Below are positions 24,537 to 33,947 of a stretch of DNA of 64,000 nucleotides, piece after piece. The position numbers and the translations under genes are program-made. This DNA comes from Muricomes sp049840515. GTDB lineage: Bacteria; Bacillota; Clostridia; Lachnospirales; Lachnospiraceae. The notes under the pieces are model-generated. The model worked only from the letters and a program-made list of their open reading frames with translations. It ran no database searches and was not told the DNA's origin. Where the stretch lies: contig JASGKW010000009.1 in the NCBI GenBank assembly GCA_049840515.1, positions 806,001 to 870,000 of the forward strand, written 5' to 3'. How positions within the stretch are numbered: the stretch's first letter is position 1; each line of letters begins with the position of its first letter.

Positions 24537-24797
24537 TAACCCACATACAAGGTCCAGATTAATGCCTTCTTCTTCAAAGTATCCTTTTTCAATAGCCACA
24601 TACATAGGCGCATAGAAAATAGAATGGGCAACCTCGTTTAAAGTGATGTCAGTCATTTCCTTTTTAGAATTCTCTTCTTGTGACTCTGATACAGAATTTC
24701 CAGATACTTTTTTATCTTCCTTTTGTGAGGTACAGCCGGGCAGTAGGGTTACGACCATGCCGACCGCAAGAAATGCCGCGAGTAATCGTCTTTTCAT
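24532..24797 (-). pseudogene. 5' part of split ABC substrate-binding lipoprotein
   Basis: Starts at 24797 with GGGAGGAAT upstream. It codes for a lipoprotein signal peptide (lipobox LLPGC), a Ser/Glu/Lys-rich linker, and the first lobe (NEVAHSIFYAPMYVAIEKGY, then LDLVCGLGAD). After GLGAD the frame enters the island and stops at 24489. The remaining two thirds of the protein are at 18458-19249. The promoter and ribosome site look intact, so a short secreted fragment may still be made. Confidence 0.9.
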
Positions 24798-24865
24798 AAA
24801 ATTCCTCCCATAAGATATTTCGTCTCTTACAATATATGAGAAATTTGTGGAATGGTTCATATATG

Positions 24866-24912
24866 AAAAAGGCCATTGTATTGCCAAATCAATGCGGCAA
24901 TACAATAGCCTT
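24866..24912 (-). terminator. Terminator of the zinc-ribbon membrane protein gene
   Basis: GGCAATACAAT and ATTGTATTGCC pair in a long stem extended by AAGGC/GCCTT, followed on the minus strand by TTTTTC. It is 12 bp past the stop codon. Confidence 0.8.
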
Positions 24913-24923
24913 ATTAAAAAGTC

Positions 24924-26006
24924 TTATTCAAAAGGGTCTTCATACTCGTCCTGGTCACCATCAGCCCCTGATTTGGAAATAATAGCCAGTATGAGGAAAA
25001 CCAATGCCAGCACACCATAGACGATGGTGCTGTATAACAGCCACTTGTCATCTGCGCGTTTCAGAAAAGCAACTACAGCGCCTCCGGCGTAGAAGATTAT
25101 AGGCAGTACAAATGCAAAAATGGTACGTTTTTTGTGCATAATCAAAAGAAGCAGACCAGATACAAGCATACAAAGTGCAAGTATGATATAAGTAATTCCG
25201 GCGCCGGAATTCTTTCCTGAAGAAATATTATTCAGTCCTGCGAGGACTCCCTGATATGCGAAGAAGCCAAAAGCAATAATTGAAATAATTCCAAAGATAA
25301 TACGTAAAACTTTAAATTTGGGTTTTGGCTCTTCTTTTTTAACCACTTCCTTTTGGGAAGGGTGTGAAATTGTTTTCTTTTTCACTGGAGCTTCGCCGGA
25401 GGAAGCAGTTTTCTTTCCTGCGGCACTATTTTGTGAGGCAGCAGGTTTTTTCTTTTTCGCAGACTTCCGGCCAGGGTCAGTAGCAAGCATATCTTCATAG
25501 TTCTGTCTGACAGCTTTTTCACTTTTTGCTCTTACCGTCTTAGGGGGAATATTGCTGTACTGCTGAATTTCCCCTGTATCTGCAGATTTTGGAGCAGGGC
25601 GCCTTTTTTTGACAGGTCTCTCTTCCTGTGAGGCTGCAGGTGATGAAGGTCTTCGTTGAACGGAAGGTTTTTTCTTTTCCGGTATTTCCTGAGAAACTCT
25701 TTCTTCTGAACCAATTTTCTCCACAGGTATGGTTTTCATGGGAGCCTTACCCTGATCGGAGGCGGCTGACTTTACATCTTTTAGTTTCACTGCCGGTTCT
25801 GATTTGGCGGGAGCTGCTGATTCGGGTTGTATATGATTGGAAGCGGCTGCATCTGCAGCTTTTTTTGCTCTTTGTTTGTCAAGATTCCATTGTTTTTTAC
25901 AGTCTTTACAGATTGCGTATTCGTTAAAGATAGGTTCACCATTCTTATCAACGCCTACTTGTTTGTTTTGTAATTCTACATCCTTCCCACATTTAGGACA
26001 TCTCAT
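24924..26006 (-). CDS. Zinc-ribbon membrane protein of unknown function
   Basis: A 360-aa protein. The N-terminus has CPKC and, about 27 residues later, CKDC, a zinc ribbon. Residues 50-230 are low-complexity, rich in Lys, Pro, Ala and Ser, and probably disordered. The C-terminus has four predicted helices (FGIISIIAFGFFAYQGVLA, then three more) and an acidic tail. The ribbon and basic linker are on one side of the membrane, probably the cytoplasm. No defined family recognised; single-gene unit with its own terminator. AGAGAGGAG lies before the ATG. Confidence 0.7.
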   Translation of the reverse strand: MRCPKCGKDVELQNKQVGVDKNGEPIFNEYAICKDCKKQWNLDKQRAKKAADAAASNHIQPESAAPAKSEPAVKLKDVKSAASDQGKAPMKTIPVEKIGSEERVSQEIPEKKKPSVQRRPSSPAASQEERPVKKRRPAPKSADTGEIQQYSNIPPKTVRAKSEKAVRQNYEDMLATDPGRKSAKKKKPAASQNSAAGKKTASSGEAPVKKKTISHPSQKEVVKKEEPKPKFKVLRIIFGIISIIAFGFFAYQGVLAGLNNISSGKNSGAGITYIILALCMLVSGLLLLIMHKKRTIFAFVLPIIFYAGGAVVAFLKRADDKWLLYSTIVYGVLALVFLILAIISKSGADGDQDEYEDPFE

Positions 26007-26113
26007 TTATGTACTCCTCTCTTTCTCATGTGATTAACAACGTTTTTATTATACCATTTTGTAAGTGGAAGGACAATGAAAAAATGCAATCTCTTGACAT
26101 ATTATGTCGAAAA

Positions 26114-26138
26114 CGCCGTCATATAACGAATGACGGCG
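26114..26138 (-). terminator. Terminator after the 75-aa ORF
   Basis: CGCCGTCAT and ATGACGGCG make a perfect 9-bp stem; on the minus strand TTTTCG follows. It lies 16 bp after the stop of the small gene. Confidence 0.65.
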
Positions 26139-26153
26139 CTCATTTGGGAAATA

Positions 26154-26381
26154 CTATAGAGAAGTATTGTTTTGAGGAGAATGCTTTGGAAAATTAGCAT
26201 GTTTGGATGTCTTTGCCTTGGTTGCGGGAGTCTGATACTGATACAAGTCATTATAAGACTCCAGTTCGGCATCTGTGACAGGGAGAGAGGGAATCAGACC
26301 TGTACAATCCATAGAGGATGCCGCATTTGACAAATAATCAAAATCGTCAATAATTTTTTCATTTTCTTTACTATTTAACAT
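26154..26381 (-). CDS. Small hypothetical protein (75 aa)
   Basis: ATG at 26381 with GAGGTGA upstream at good spacing; a GTG 9 nt earlier is also in frame but overlaps that site. The protein is polar, without helices, and contains DDFDYLSNAASSMDCTGLIP and a Ser/Lys-rich tail. The ribosome site and terminator support it as a real gene. I do not recognise it. Confidence 0.6.
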   Translation of the reverse strand: MLNSKENEKIIDDFDYLSNAASSMDCTGLIPSLPVTDAELESYNDLYQYQTPATKAKTSKHANFPKHSPQNNTSL

Positions 26382-26419
26382 AAACTTCACCTCAACATTA
26401 GTATTTACCCATACGGAAA

Positions 26420-26447
26420 TTGTATTCTGGAAAAAATATGGTATACT
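26420..26447 (+). promoter_or_regulatory. Candidate promoter of the PHP-domain gene
   Basis: TTGTAT and TATACT separated by 16 nt, about 35 bp before the ATG. Confidence 0.45.
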
Positions 26448-26481
26448 TAGAAAAGGAAGGAAAAGAAAAGAGGTATTAGAT

Positions 26482-27205
26482 ATGAAATTTATTGCAGATA
26501 CTCATTCACATACACTGGCAAGCGGACATGCTTACAGCACAATCCGTGAAATGGCGGCAGCGGCGGCAGAAAAAGGACTTCAGGCACTTGCTCTGACTGA
26601 ACACGCACCAGAGATGCCCGGCACATGCCACTCATTTTATTTTTTAAATCTGGATGTGGTTCCCAGAGAGATGAATGGTATACAGATGTTGTTCGGGGCA
26701 GAGCTAAATATTATGGATTCCGACGGAACTGTTGATCTGCCTGAAAAAATGTGTTGGGATTTGGATATTATTGTTGCCAGTGTTCATCCCCCATGTTTTA
26801 AATCAGACTGTACCATTGAAGAAGTGACCCGGGCTTATGTAAACACAATGAAAAAGCCTTACGTAAATATCATCGGACACCCGGATGACGGGCGTTTCCC
26901 AATAGATTATGAGATATTGGTTAAGACGGCGAAAGAGACAAAAACTTTGCTGGAGCTTAATAATTCTGTCTCTGCGCCCTGAAAGTTTTCGTCAGGGAGC
27001 ACAGGAAAATATGCTGACAATGCTGGATTTGTGCAAACAGTATGGTGTGCCGGTGACAACCGGAAGTGACGCCCATGTAGATGTGGATGCAGGAAATTTC
27101 TGTAACATTGAGAATCTTTTGAAGCGCTGTGATTTTCCTGAGGAGTTGATTGTAACCACAGATTTTGAAAAATTAAAGCCTTATCTGAATCTATACAAAC
27201 GATAG
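26482..27205 (+). CDS. PHP-domain phosphatase (YcdX-like), broken by a 1-nt frameshift
   Basis: Metal-dependent phosphoesterase with ADTHSHTLASGHAYST, LTEHAPEMPG, ASVHPP and IGHPDDGR in the first frame, then TGSDAHVD in the second. The first frame stops at 26982; the rest is in the +1 frame to 27205. Removing one G near 26963-26966 joins them as LLELNNSSLRPES, the conserved YcdX-type sequence, giving 240 aa, the normal family length. All metal-ligand histidines are present. The broken frame may be a sequencing error. Substrate in this branch is uncertain. Confidence 0.85.
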
Positions 27206-27291
27206 GTGCACAGTATAAAAGGGTGGACTTTACGAGTTTACTGTGCTAAACTGTATCCGTAGTCATTTGACTGATAAAGGAGATCGGCAGT

Positions 27292-27597
27292 ATGAGCAAG
27301 AAGATAAGAACAGAGGCAGTGGACTATTTGTTTAGTGCCATATTAAGTCTGAGAGACAAAGAGGAGTGCTATACATTCTTTGAGGATATCTGCACCATCA
27401 ATGAATTATTATCACTTTCCCAGCGTTTTGAGGTTGCGAGAATGCTCCGGGGACAGAAGACTTATCTGGAAATTGCAGAAAAGACAGGTGCCTCCACAGC
27501 TACTATCAGCAGGGTGAACCGTTCATTAAATTATGGGAATGATGGATATGATATGGTTTTCGAGAGACTTGGCAAGAAAGAGGAAGGAGATGCTTAG
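27292..27597 (+). CDS. yerC: YerC/YecD TrpR-related regulator
   Basis: A 101-aa helical protein with AAAGGAG before the ATG. It contains the TrpR-like HTH: LSLSQRFEVARMLRGQKTY, then EIAEKTGASTATISRVNRSL, and NYGNDGY that marks the YerC/YecD family. DNA-binding regulator; target genes unknown. It follows the PHP gene after 86 bp and carries its own hairpin overlapping the stop. Confidence 0.92.
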   Translation: MSKKIRTEAVDYLFSAILSLRDKEECYTFFEDICTINELLSLSQRFEVARMLRGQKTYLEIAEKTGASTATISRVNRSLNYGNDGYDMVFERLGKKEEGDA

Positions 27598-27608
27598 GCA
27601 TCTCCTTT
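27584..27608 (+). terminator. Hairpin overlapping the yerC stop codon
   Basis: AAGGAGATGC and GCATCTCCTT form a 10-bp stem around TTAG, followed by TCAT. The left arm lies inside the last codons of yerC. Confidence 0.55.
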
Positions 27609-27628
27609 CATATAATTGTTTTATGGTA

Positions 27629-27660
27629 ATAAGGCGGGAATAAAACCCCGCCTTATTTTT
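27629..27660 (+). terminator. Rho-independent terminator after yerC
   Basis: AATAAGGCGGG pairs with CCCGCCTTATT across a short A-rich loop and is followed by TTT. Confidence 0.85.
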
Positions 27661-27713
27661 ATACTGTGAATTTGATTTTGCTAAAAAACTGTTAAGAAAT
27701 AACAAAAAATGCG

Positions 27714-27742
27714 TTGCAATAAAGCAGTAAAGTATTTATAAT
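27714..27742 (+). promoter_or_regulatory. Promoter of the sodium-coupled transporter gene
   Basis: TTGCAA and TATAAT with a 17-nt spacer. It leaves a leader of about 125 nt that contains a strong AAGGAGGGG site followed by only a few codons, so a leader peptide is possible. Confidence 0.6.
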
Positions 27743-27870
27743 AAGAAAAAGTTAGTAAGTTAGAAAATTAACAAGGAGGGGAAAGAAAATATTGAAATAT
27801 CAATTAAAGCCTTAAAAAGAAAGATATTGCAGGCAACTTAAAATAGTTCTAGGAGAATGGAGTTTAACTT

Positions 27871-29232
27871 ATGGGTAAGAAGAATCATCCTCAATGGGGG
27901 TCCAGATTTGGGTACATAATGGTGGCAGCAGGAGCTGCGATTGGATTAGGAAACATATGGCGTTTTCCATACCTCGCATACGAAGGCGGCGGGGGCATAT
28001 TTATTTTTATTTATATTATATTGGCTATTATTATGGGACATCCGATGGTTGAAATGGAGTCGGCAATCGGGCGGTATGGAAGAGGAAATGTAGCTGCTGC
28101 TTTTGGTGCGGTAAAGAAAAAGTACAGCTTTATAGGCATTATTGCCATTGTTTGTACGGTACTAATTGATTTTTATTATGTAGTAGTAAGCGGTTGGGTT
28201 GTGAAATATGCTGGTGCCTATATTGTTGGGGCAGATTTTGGAACAGATACCACTCAATATTTCAATAATTTTATAACGGCGCCGGCTGAACCGATTGTAT
28301 ATACTGCCATTGTTGTTGCAATTACGGCATTCCTGCTGTTTTTTGGCATTACCAACCTGGTAGAAAAGGTGACAAAAATCATTATGCCGATATTGTTTGT
28401 TCTCCTTGTCATCTGTGGAATCTGGGCTATATTTTCTACAGAAGGTGCAATGGAAGGCTTAAAATATTATTTATTGCCTGATTTCAGTAAGCTGAGTGTC
28501 AAGGTTTTTGCGAATGCCGCTACACAGATTTTATTCTCAGTTGGTATTGGGTGGGGAATTTTTATTACTTTGGGCGCAAGTCTCCCGAGAGAAAATAATA
28601 TAAAGAAAGATGCAATGTGGATTACTCTTTGTGATACTTCTGTGGCACTTCTGGCAGGTTTTGTAATTATTCCCTCAGCGTTCGGCGCAGGGGTTGATGT
28701 TGCAAGCGGGCCGTCTCTGATTTTCGTAGTAATGACACAAATTTTTGGAAATCTCCCAGGCGGGCGTTTTATTGGCGTATGCTTCTTCCTGGCTCTTATT
28801 TTTGCGGTATTTTCTACTCTGTTTACCATTGTTGAGATTCCGGTAAAATGGGTGGAAGAAAGATTTAAATTAAAACATAAAGTGGCAACTATTGTTGTCG
28901 CAATGATTATATTTATGGGAAGTATTTTTGTATCTCTTGGTTTTGGACTTTTAGATCATGTTAAACTTCCCTGGATTGATGCCAATGGACTGGCATCTTA
29001 CAATCTGTATGACTGGCTGGATACTTTGACGGCGTACATACTGCTGCCCCTGGGCTGTATTTTAACCTGCTTCTATGTGGTAAGAGTGTGGGGAACTGAT
29101 AAATATGAGAAGGAACTGACTGCTGACGGCAGAGACGGCAAGCTGTCAGGATTCCAGAAGATACTGGCAAGGATTGTCATTCCTGTATTAATGATTATTA
29201 TCATGTTGAATTGTCTTGGATTTATACATTAG
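27871..29232 (+). CDS. NSS-family sodium-dependent amino-acid transporter
   Basis: A 453-aa protein with about 11-12 helices. TM1 carries the neurotransmitter:sodium symporter signature GLGNIWRFPYLAYEGGG (residues 25-41), including the residues that bind sodium and substrate in LeuT-type carriers. The conserved TM6 region is ILFSVGIGWGIFITLGA. It imports an amino acid or a derivative with Na+. The next genes encode aconitase X, whose bacterial members act on hydroxyproline, so a hydroxyproline or proline-type substrate is a reasonable guess. The ribosome site is AGGAGA. Confidence 0.92.
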   Translation: MGKKNHPQWGSRFGYIMVAAGAAIGLGNIWRFPYLAYEGGGGIFIFIYIILAIIMGHPMVEMESAIGRYGRGNVAAAFGAVKKKYSFIGIIAIVCTVLIDFYYVVVSGWVVKYAGAYIVGADFGTDTTQYFNNFITAPAEPIVYTAIVVAITAFLLFFGITNLVEKVTKIIMPILFVLLVICGIWAIFSTEGAMEGLKYYLLPDFSKLSVKVFANAATQILFSVGIGWGIFITLGASLPRENNIKKDAMWITLCDTSVALLAGFVIIPSAFGAGVDVASGPSLIFVVMTQIFGNLPGGRFIGVCFFLALIFAVFSTLFTIVEIPVKWVEERFKLKHKVATIVVAMIIFMGSIFVSLGFGLLDHVKLPWIDANGLASYNLYDWLDTLTAYILLPLGCILTCFYVVRVWGTDKYEKELTADGRDGKLSGFQKILARIVIPVLMIIIMLNCLGFIH

Positions 29233-29264
29233 ATAGGGTAAAATAATCTTAGTGAACGCAGTAG

Positions 29265-29341
29265 TTCAGCAAGGTATACCTTATTGAACATTAGCAATTC
29301 AATAAGTATACCTTCTTGAACATTAGAAGTTCAAGAAGTAT
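29265..29341 (+). repeat. Tandem dyad repeats between the transporter and aconitase X genes
   Basis: Two near-palindromes (29265-29288 and 29298-29320), each with arms TTCA-x2-AAG and CTT-x2-TGAA around TATAC, plus a third half-unit TTCAAGAAGTAT (29330-29341). The units repeat every 32-33 bp and two share the tail ACATTAG. They could be operators for a dimeric regulator or RNA hairpins. Confidence 0.7.
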
Positions 29342-29375
29342 GTTTTAGTGACCAGCACAGAAAAGGAGGGCACTT

Positions 29376-30632
29376 ATGAGACTTTCAGATGAAGAACAGC
29401 GCATGTTGCATGGAGACATGGGCAAAGGTGTTCAGCAGGCGATGGAGATTCTCGTCAAGATGGGGGAATTGTTTGGAGCAAGACGATTTTTGAAGGTTAA
29501 GAACGCTCATATTGACGCTGCCGCCTATACAACTATATGGGACGCGGGGACAGAATTTATAGAGTATCTGTTAAATAATGGAGCCAGAGTCTCAGTTCCC
29601 ACCACGATTAATCCGGTATCCAGAGATATTGCTAATTGGGAAAAGGTAGGCACTACAAAAGGGTTTGCAGAAAAAAGCAGGCGGCTTGAGGATGCTTATC
29701 TGAAGCTTGGAGTAATTCCCACGTGGACGTGTGCCCCTTATCAGTGCACCAATGTGCCTGGATTCGGGGAAGTTGTAAGTTGGTCTGAGTCCAATGCAGT
29801 GAATTATGTCAACTCGGTAATTGGCGCAAGAGCTGAAAGGCTCCCCGACCTTGTGGATGTGTGCTGTGCTATAGTTGGACGAGTTCCTGAATATGGATTA
29901 TACATTGACGAAAACAGGGCAGGAGATGTGCTGTTTGAGCTGGAAGGCTTTGATGAAAAATGGTTTCAGGACAGTGTGGACTATGCCATTCTTGGATATT
30001 TAGTTGGAGAAACTGTGGTAAATAAGGTTCCGGTTATTAAGGGACTTCCGGGGCGCACAATGCCGGATGATTTGAAATCCTTGTCCGCAGCGGCAGCGTC
30101 CGGCGGCGCCGTAGCCTTATTCCATGTGGTGGGAATTACCCCGGAAGCGCCAGATTTGGAAACTGCATTCCAGGGAAAAACAGATTACAAAGTTGTAAAA
30201 ATTACACCAAAAGAGATGTGCGATATGGAAGCGCGGCTGAATACAGCAAAGTCAGACACGGTAGATATGGTTCTGATTGGATGTCCTCATCTCTCGTTTC
30301 CGGAAATAAGGGAAGTGGCAGAATTAATAGCGGGCAGACAGATAGCAGAGAATACTAAATTCTGGATACAGACCAACCAGACGGTATATGATTTGGCTGA
30401 AAGAGCCGGAGTGGCACAGCTTATAGAAGAGACAGGGGCTGTGATTCTGAAGGATACATGTCTGATGGAGATGGAATGTGATGGCGTGTGGGAGGGGCAG
30501 CATTTTGTGACAAACTCAGGAAAAGCAGCACAATATGCGCCATCCATTGCAAGTGTCAGCATCACAATGGCTGACATAAATGGCTGTGTGGAAGCAGCGC
30601 TGACAGGGAAGAAACCAGAAAGGGGGCTGTAG
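29376..30632 (+). CDS. Aconitase X catalytic (large) subunit
   Basis: A 418-aa protein with AAGGAGGG before the ATG. It begins LSDEEQRMLHGDMG, typical of AcnX, and keeps WTCAPYQCTNVPGFGE, GCPHLSFPEI and LKDTCLMEM, cysteine-containing stretches that supply cluster or metal ligands in the family. The small swivel subunit follows after 3 bp, so the enzyme is the two-subunit bacterial type. Bacterial AcnX commonly acts as cis-3-hydroxy-L-proline dehydratase, while archaeal forms act on mevalonate 5-phosphate; the neighbouring amino-acid transporter favours the former. Expression may be set by the repeats just upstream. Confidence 0.92.
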   Translation: MRLSDEEQRMLHGDMGKGVQQAMEILVKMGELFGARRFLKVKNAHIDAAAYTTIWDAGTEFIEYLLNNGARVSVPTTINPVSRDIANWEKVGTTKGFAEKSRRLEDAYLKLGVIPTWTCAPYQCTNVPGFGEVVSWSESNAVNYVNSVIGARAERLPDLVDVCCAIVGRVPEYGLYIDENRAGDVLFELEGFDEKWFQDSVDYAILGYLVGETVVNKVPVIKGLPGRTMPDDLKSLSAAAASGGAVALFHVVGITPEAPDLETAFQGKTDYKVVKITPKEMCDMEARLNTAKSDTVDMVLIGCPHLSFPEIREVAELIAGRQIAENTKFWIQTNQTVYDLAERAGVAQLIEETGAVILKDTCLMEMECDGVWEGQHFVTNSGKAAQYAPSIASVSITMADINGCVEAALTGKKPERGL

Positions 30633-30635
30633 CAA

Positions 30636-31058
30636 ATGACAGTTATAAAAAATGTTAAAGTATTGCTGGAGGGAAACCCAAAAGCAGAAGCTCTTGTTTC
30701 AAACAAACCTTTAAGTTTCTGGGGCGGTGTGGATACTGTCACAGGGCGGATTCTGGATGTTCACCATGATTTATATGGGGAGGTGGTGACAGGTAAGGTT
30801 TTGTGCATCCCTTTTGACAGGGGCTCTTGTTCTGGTTCTGGTGTTCTGATAGAAATGGTAAAGCGGGGAACTGCCCCGGCTGCTATATTATGTCTGGAGG
30901 CGGAGCCGGTGCTGGCTCTGGGACCTCTGATCGGCGAAAAGATGTATGGGCGCGGGATGGCGCTCCGCAATATTTCAGAGGAAGATTACAAAAAGCTTAC
31001 GACAGGGGATTTGTTGATTTTTCAAGATGACAATATTATTATTGAGAAAGTGGAGTAA
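30636..31058 (+). CDS. Aconitase X swivel (small) subunit, DUF126
   Basis: A 140-aa protein. It has the swivel-domain motifs GGVDTVTGRILDVHHDLYGE and VLCIPFDRGSCSGSGVL, where the Ser-rich loop reaches into the active site of the large subunit. It is translated right after that subunit (AGGGGG site in the end of the upstream gene). Together they form a dehydratase for a small hydroxy acid or hydroxyproline. Confidence 0.93.
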   Translation: MTVIKNVKVLLEGNPKAEALVSNKPLSFWGGVDTVTGRILDVHHDLYGEVVTGKVLCIPFDRGSCSGSGVLIEMVKRGTAPAAILCLEAEPVLALGPLIGEKMYGRGMALRNISEEDYKKLTTGDLLIFQDDNIIIEKVE

Positions 31059-31103
31059 GAAATTTGTTTCTATAGACATGATTTGAGCACTAAAAATGAG
31101 AAT

Positions 31104-31134
31104 GAGGGGAAGCTGCAAGCCGCAGTTTCCCCTC
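31104..31134. terminator. Bidirectional terminator between convergent genes
   Basis: GAGGGGAAGCTGC and GCAGTTTCCCCTC (one G-U) form the stem between the aconitase X operon (+) and the GGDEF-EAL gene (-). The latter's stop codon begins at the base of the stem. Confidence 0.7.
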
Positions 31135-33723
31135 TATGTAGTTGAGAAATCTTTTAATTGTTCAATTTCTTCCCCTGATATTGGCTTGCTGAAATAGTAG
31201 CCCTGAATAAAATCACAGTCAAATTCTTTCAATCTGTCATGCTGCCACTTTTCCTCCACACCTTCTACTGCGATTTTTAATCCCAGGCAGTGAGCCAGCC
31301 GTATGACATTTTCAATAAATGCATCTTTTCCGTCTATAAGAAAGATATCCACAAAAGATTTATCAATCTTTATTTTTGTTACCGGTATATAGGTAAGATA
31401 ATTTATAGAAGAGTAGCCTGTGCCAAAATCATCCAGTGCAAGCCGTACCCCGATAGAAAGGAAATCATCAAATAACTTCATAGCTTTTTCATTATTGTTA
31501 ATGAAGATACTTTCTGTAATTTCAATTTCTATTAACTCTGCGGAGATGTGGTGTTCATCCAGCAGGTTCTTTAAATAGCGGACATAGCCTTTATCCTTTA
31601 TCTGCTTGCTTGAAAAGTTGATTGCTACAGGGTGCAGTTCGACGCCATGACTTCTCCACAACGCCATCTGTTCCACTGTTTTCCTTGTGACGATGCGGCC
31701 CAAAGCTAATATCGAGTTCTGTTTCCTCCGCTATTGAAATAAACTGGGCGGGAGAAATTGAGTGGTTCTTTAACCGAAGCAGCGCCTCATAACTTGCTAT
31801 TGCGCCTGTCACAGCATCAACCTGGGGCTGGTATAAAACATAGAATCCATCATGCTGGCAGGCTTCACTGAGCAGATTTTTAATTCTTTTGCGGTTAATC
31901 ATTTCATCTTTCATGCCGGAGTTGTAGTAAAGACATTCATTTTTGCCGGATTTTTTGGCTGTATACATTGCAAAATCAGCATTTGAAATAATATCACTGG
32001 CTTCTGTCAGGTCTCCCCGAAAATAGGCGACCCCCATGCTGGCTTTGACGTACTGTTCTTTTTCTTCAAAGAAGATGGGAGCTCTGAAAATCTTCTTTAT
32101 CTGAAACATCAATTTACTGTCAGGGCCTGTATCTACAGACCTGACGATTAGAAGAAATTCATCTCCGCCTAATCTTGACGCGTAGAAGCGGAAATCGTGC
32201 ATAAGTTTCAGAAGGCGTTTGGATATACCTTTTAATACGGCATCGCCGCAGGTGTGTCCGTAGGAATCATTGATTTCCTTGAAATCATCAATGTCTACAA
32301 TGATGACAGTACAGTGCTCGTTGGCTGTAATCAGTGTATTTAACATTTCCATGGCAGCGCGCCGGTTCGGAAGCTCTGTGAGATAGTCATGCTCTGCCTG
32401 ATAACGGATAAACTCTTCTTTTGTTTCCAGATATTTTGTATATTCCTGGTTTGCTTCGTACTGCTGTTTCAGCTTTTCTTCTGCGATGACTAATTTACTG
32501 TGTGTCTCCTGTAATTTGTCGTGGGATGTCTGCAATTCCATCGTGAGCCGGCGGCGTTTTAAGTTGTCGATGGACGTAATGAATAGTATAGACACAGTAA
32601 TTAAGACAAATAAAAATATGCCGATTACTATTTTTCTGTATTTCTCAAAAAGAGTTTGCCCTTTATTAACAACAACGGAACCTGGCGGGATGAGAGCGGC
32701 ATCAATATGATGTTTTTTCAGAACCTGATAATCAAAGTAATACTGACTTTCACCTTTTGTCACGACAGGGATATCCGCGGGACTTGTTCCGCTTAGAATT
32801 TGAAGAACCATGGATGCAGCCTTGCGTCCTGATTTTTCATAGGAAACCATTTTGCCCCCGATGAGTCCCTCGCTCACTCCTATGGGAGAAGAAACCCGGT
32901 ATACAGGCACTTTTGTGTGTGAGACAATATACTGGACGCTTTCGGGTATTGTGTATTGATTTCCATCTGCATCCTGAAAACGGCTCATATATATAAGGAT
33001 GCTGTCTTCGGATATGTGGGAGAGCTTTTCACCAAATTGCTGCAAAGTATATTTTGATGAGCTGATTCCTTCAAACTGATAATTAGGATATTTGCTTTTC
33101 ATAGAGGAGAATTGCTTTTCATCCCCCTGGCCTGACAGAGCATTATCATAGATTGCAACTATTTTTTGAGCGTCGGGCTGGAAACGGATAGCGATATCAA
33201 TGGTGTCTTTGAGATATAGTTCTTCCACCGCTCCGGTAATGTATGGATTTTCGCCGGCTTTTATGGCATCTTCTATATTATTGATACAGAAAAACACCAT
33301 AGGTATGCCGGGAAATAGTTTATATTGGTAAGTCTGTCCAAATTGCAGTGCGGCATCGTCGCCCAGCAGTATGGCATCATATTTGTGAGTATGCCTGAGT
33401 TTGTATCGGAGATGTTGATAAAATAAATCTTCATTCTCTTTCTGGTCAAATCTTTTGGTATCCATATACTCAATATCAAGCTGAATGTTGCTGCCCGCAA
33501 AACCCTCTTTGATTCCTTTTTTTTGCGGTTCTATAGTCTCAAAACTTTCGCTGTAGGAGCTGATAAAAAGTACATGTTTCACAGGAGAATAGTCTTTGTG
33601 GATAAGAGGACTGTTCTCTCTGTAAAAGAAAAGGTAATAAATTGATGCAAAAAGGGTTAATATTAAAATTATAATTATGCCCACACGTTTTTGCCGTAGT
33701 AGATTTTTTTCATCTTTTGTCAT
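31134..33723 (-). CDS. ABC-type sensor GGDEF-EAL protein, broken by a 1-nt frameshift
   Basis: Architecture: N-terminal TM (residues 14-32); an extracytoplasmic ABC_sub_bind-type sensor (FISSYSESFETIEPQKKGI, then MVFFCINN and VPVYRVSSP); a second TM near residue 367; a coiled-coil; GGDEF with intact RLGGDEF; and EAL with YEALLR, ITES and DDFGTGYSSI. The first frame leaves homology after AEETEL, and the EAL domain continues in another frame. Dropping one base near 31713 joins them as EETELILALGRIVTRK, giving 862 aa. It senses a small ligand outside and adjusts cyclic-di-GMP. Both enzyme motifs are intact. Confidence 0.88.
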
Positions 33724-33823
33724 GTAAGGAAACTCCTGAGGGTTTTTAGTAAACTGATAGTAAGATTATATCATAAACTCATGATATGGAAAAGACTTCA
33801 CCAGTTATTTGTGGTAAGATAAG

Positions 33824-33920
33824 GTTACAGTTCAGCCAACTCAAGCTGTATGGCTGAACTGTAACAAGATAAGAGTGCGGTTTGGCTGTGTACAGATATT
33901 CAGATATGGCTGAACTGTAA
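33824..33920. repeat. Inverted and direct repeats upstream of the glycosylase gene
   Basis: GTTACAGTTCAGCC (33824-33837) pairs with GGCTGAACTGTAAC (33852-33865). The unit TGGCTGAACTGTAA recurs at 33907-33920. Each of three sites near 33815, 33865 and 33922 is followed by AAGATAAG or GAGATAAG. This may be a multi-site operator, or a hairpin in the leader. Confidence 0.65.
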
Positions 33921-33947
33921 TGAGATAAGCTGCAGGGAGGATTTTAA

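Noticed and set aside
29265..29341. CRISPR array
   Set aside because: Repeats are imperfect dyads with 9-bp gaps and only two and a half units; no cas genes.
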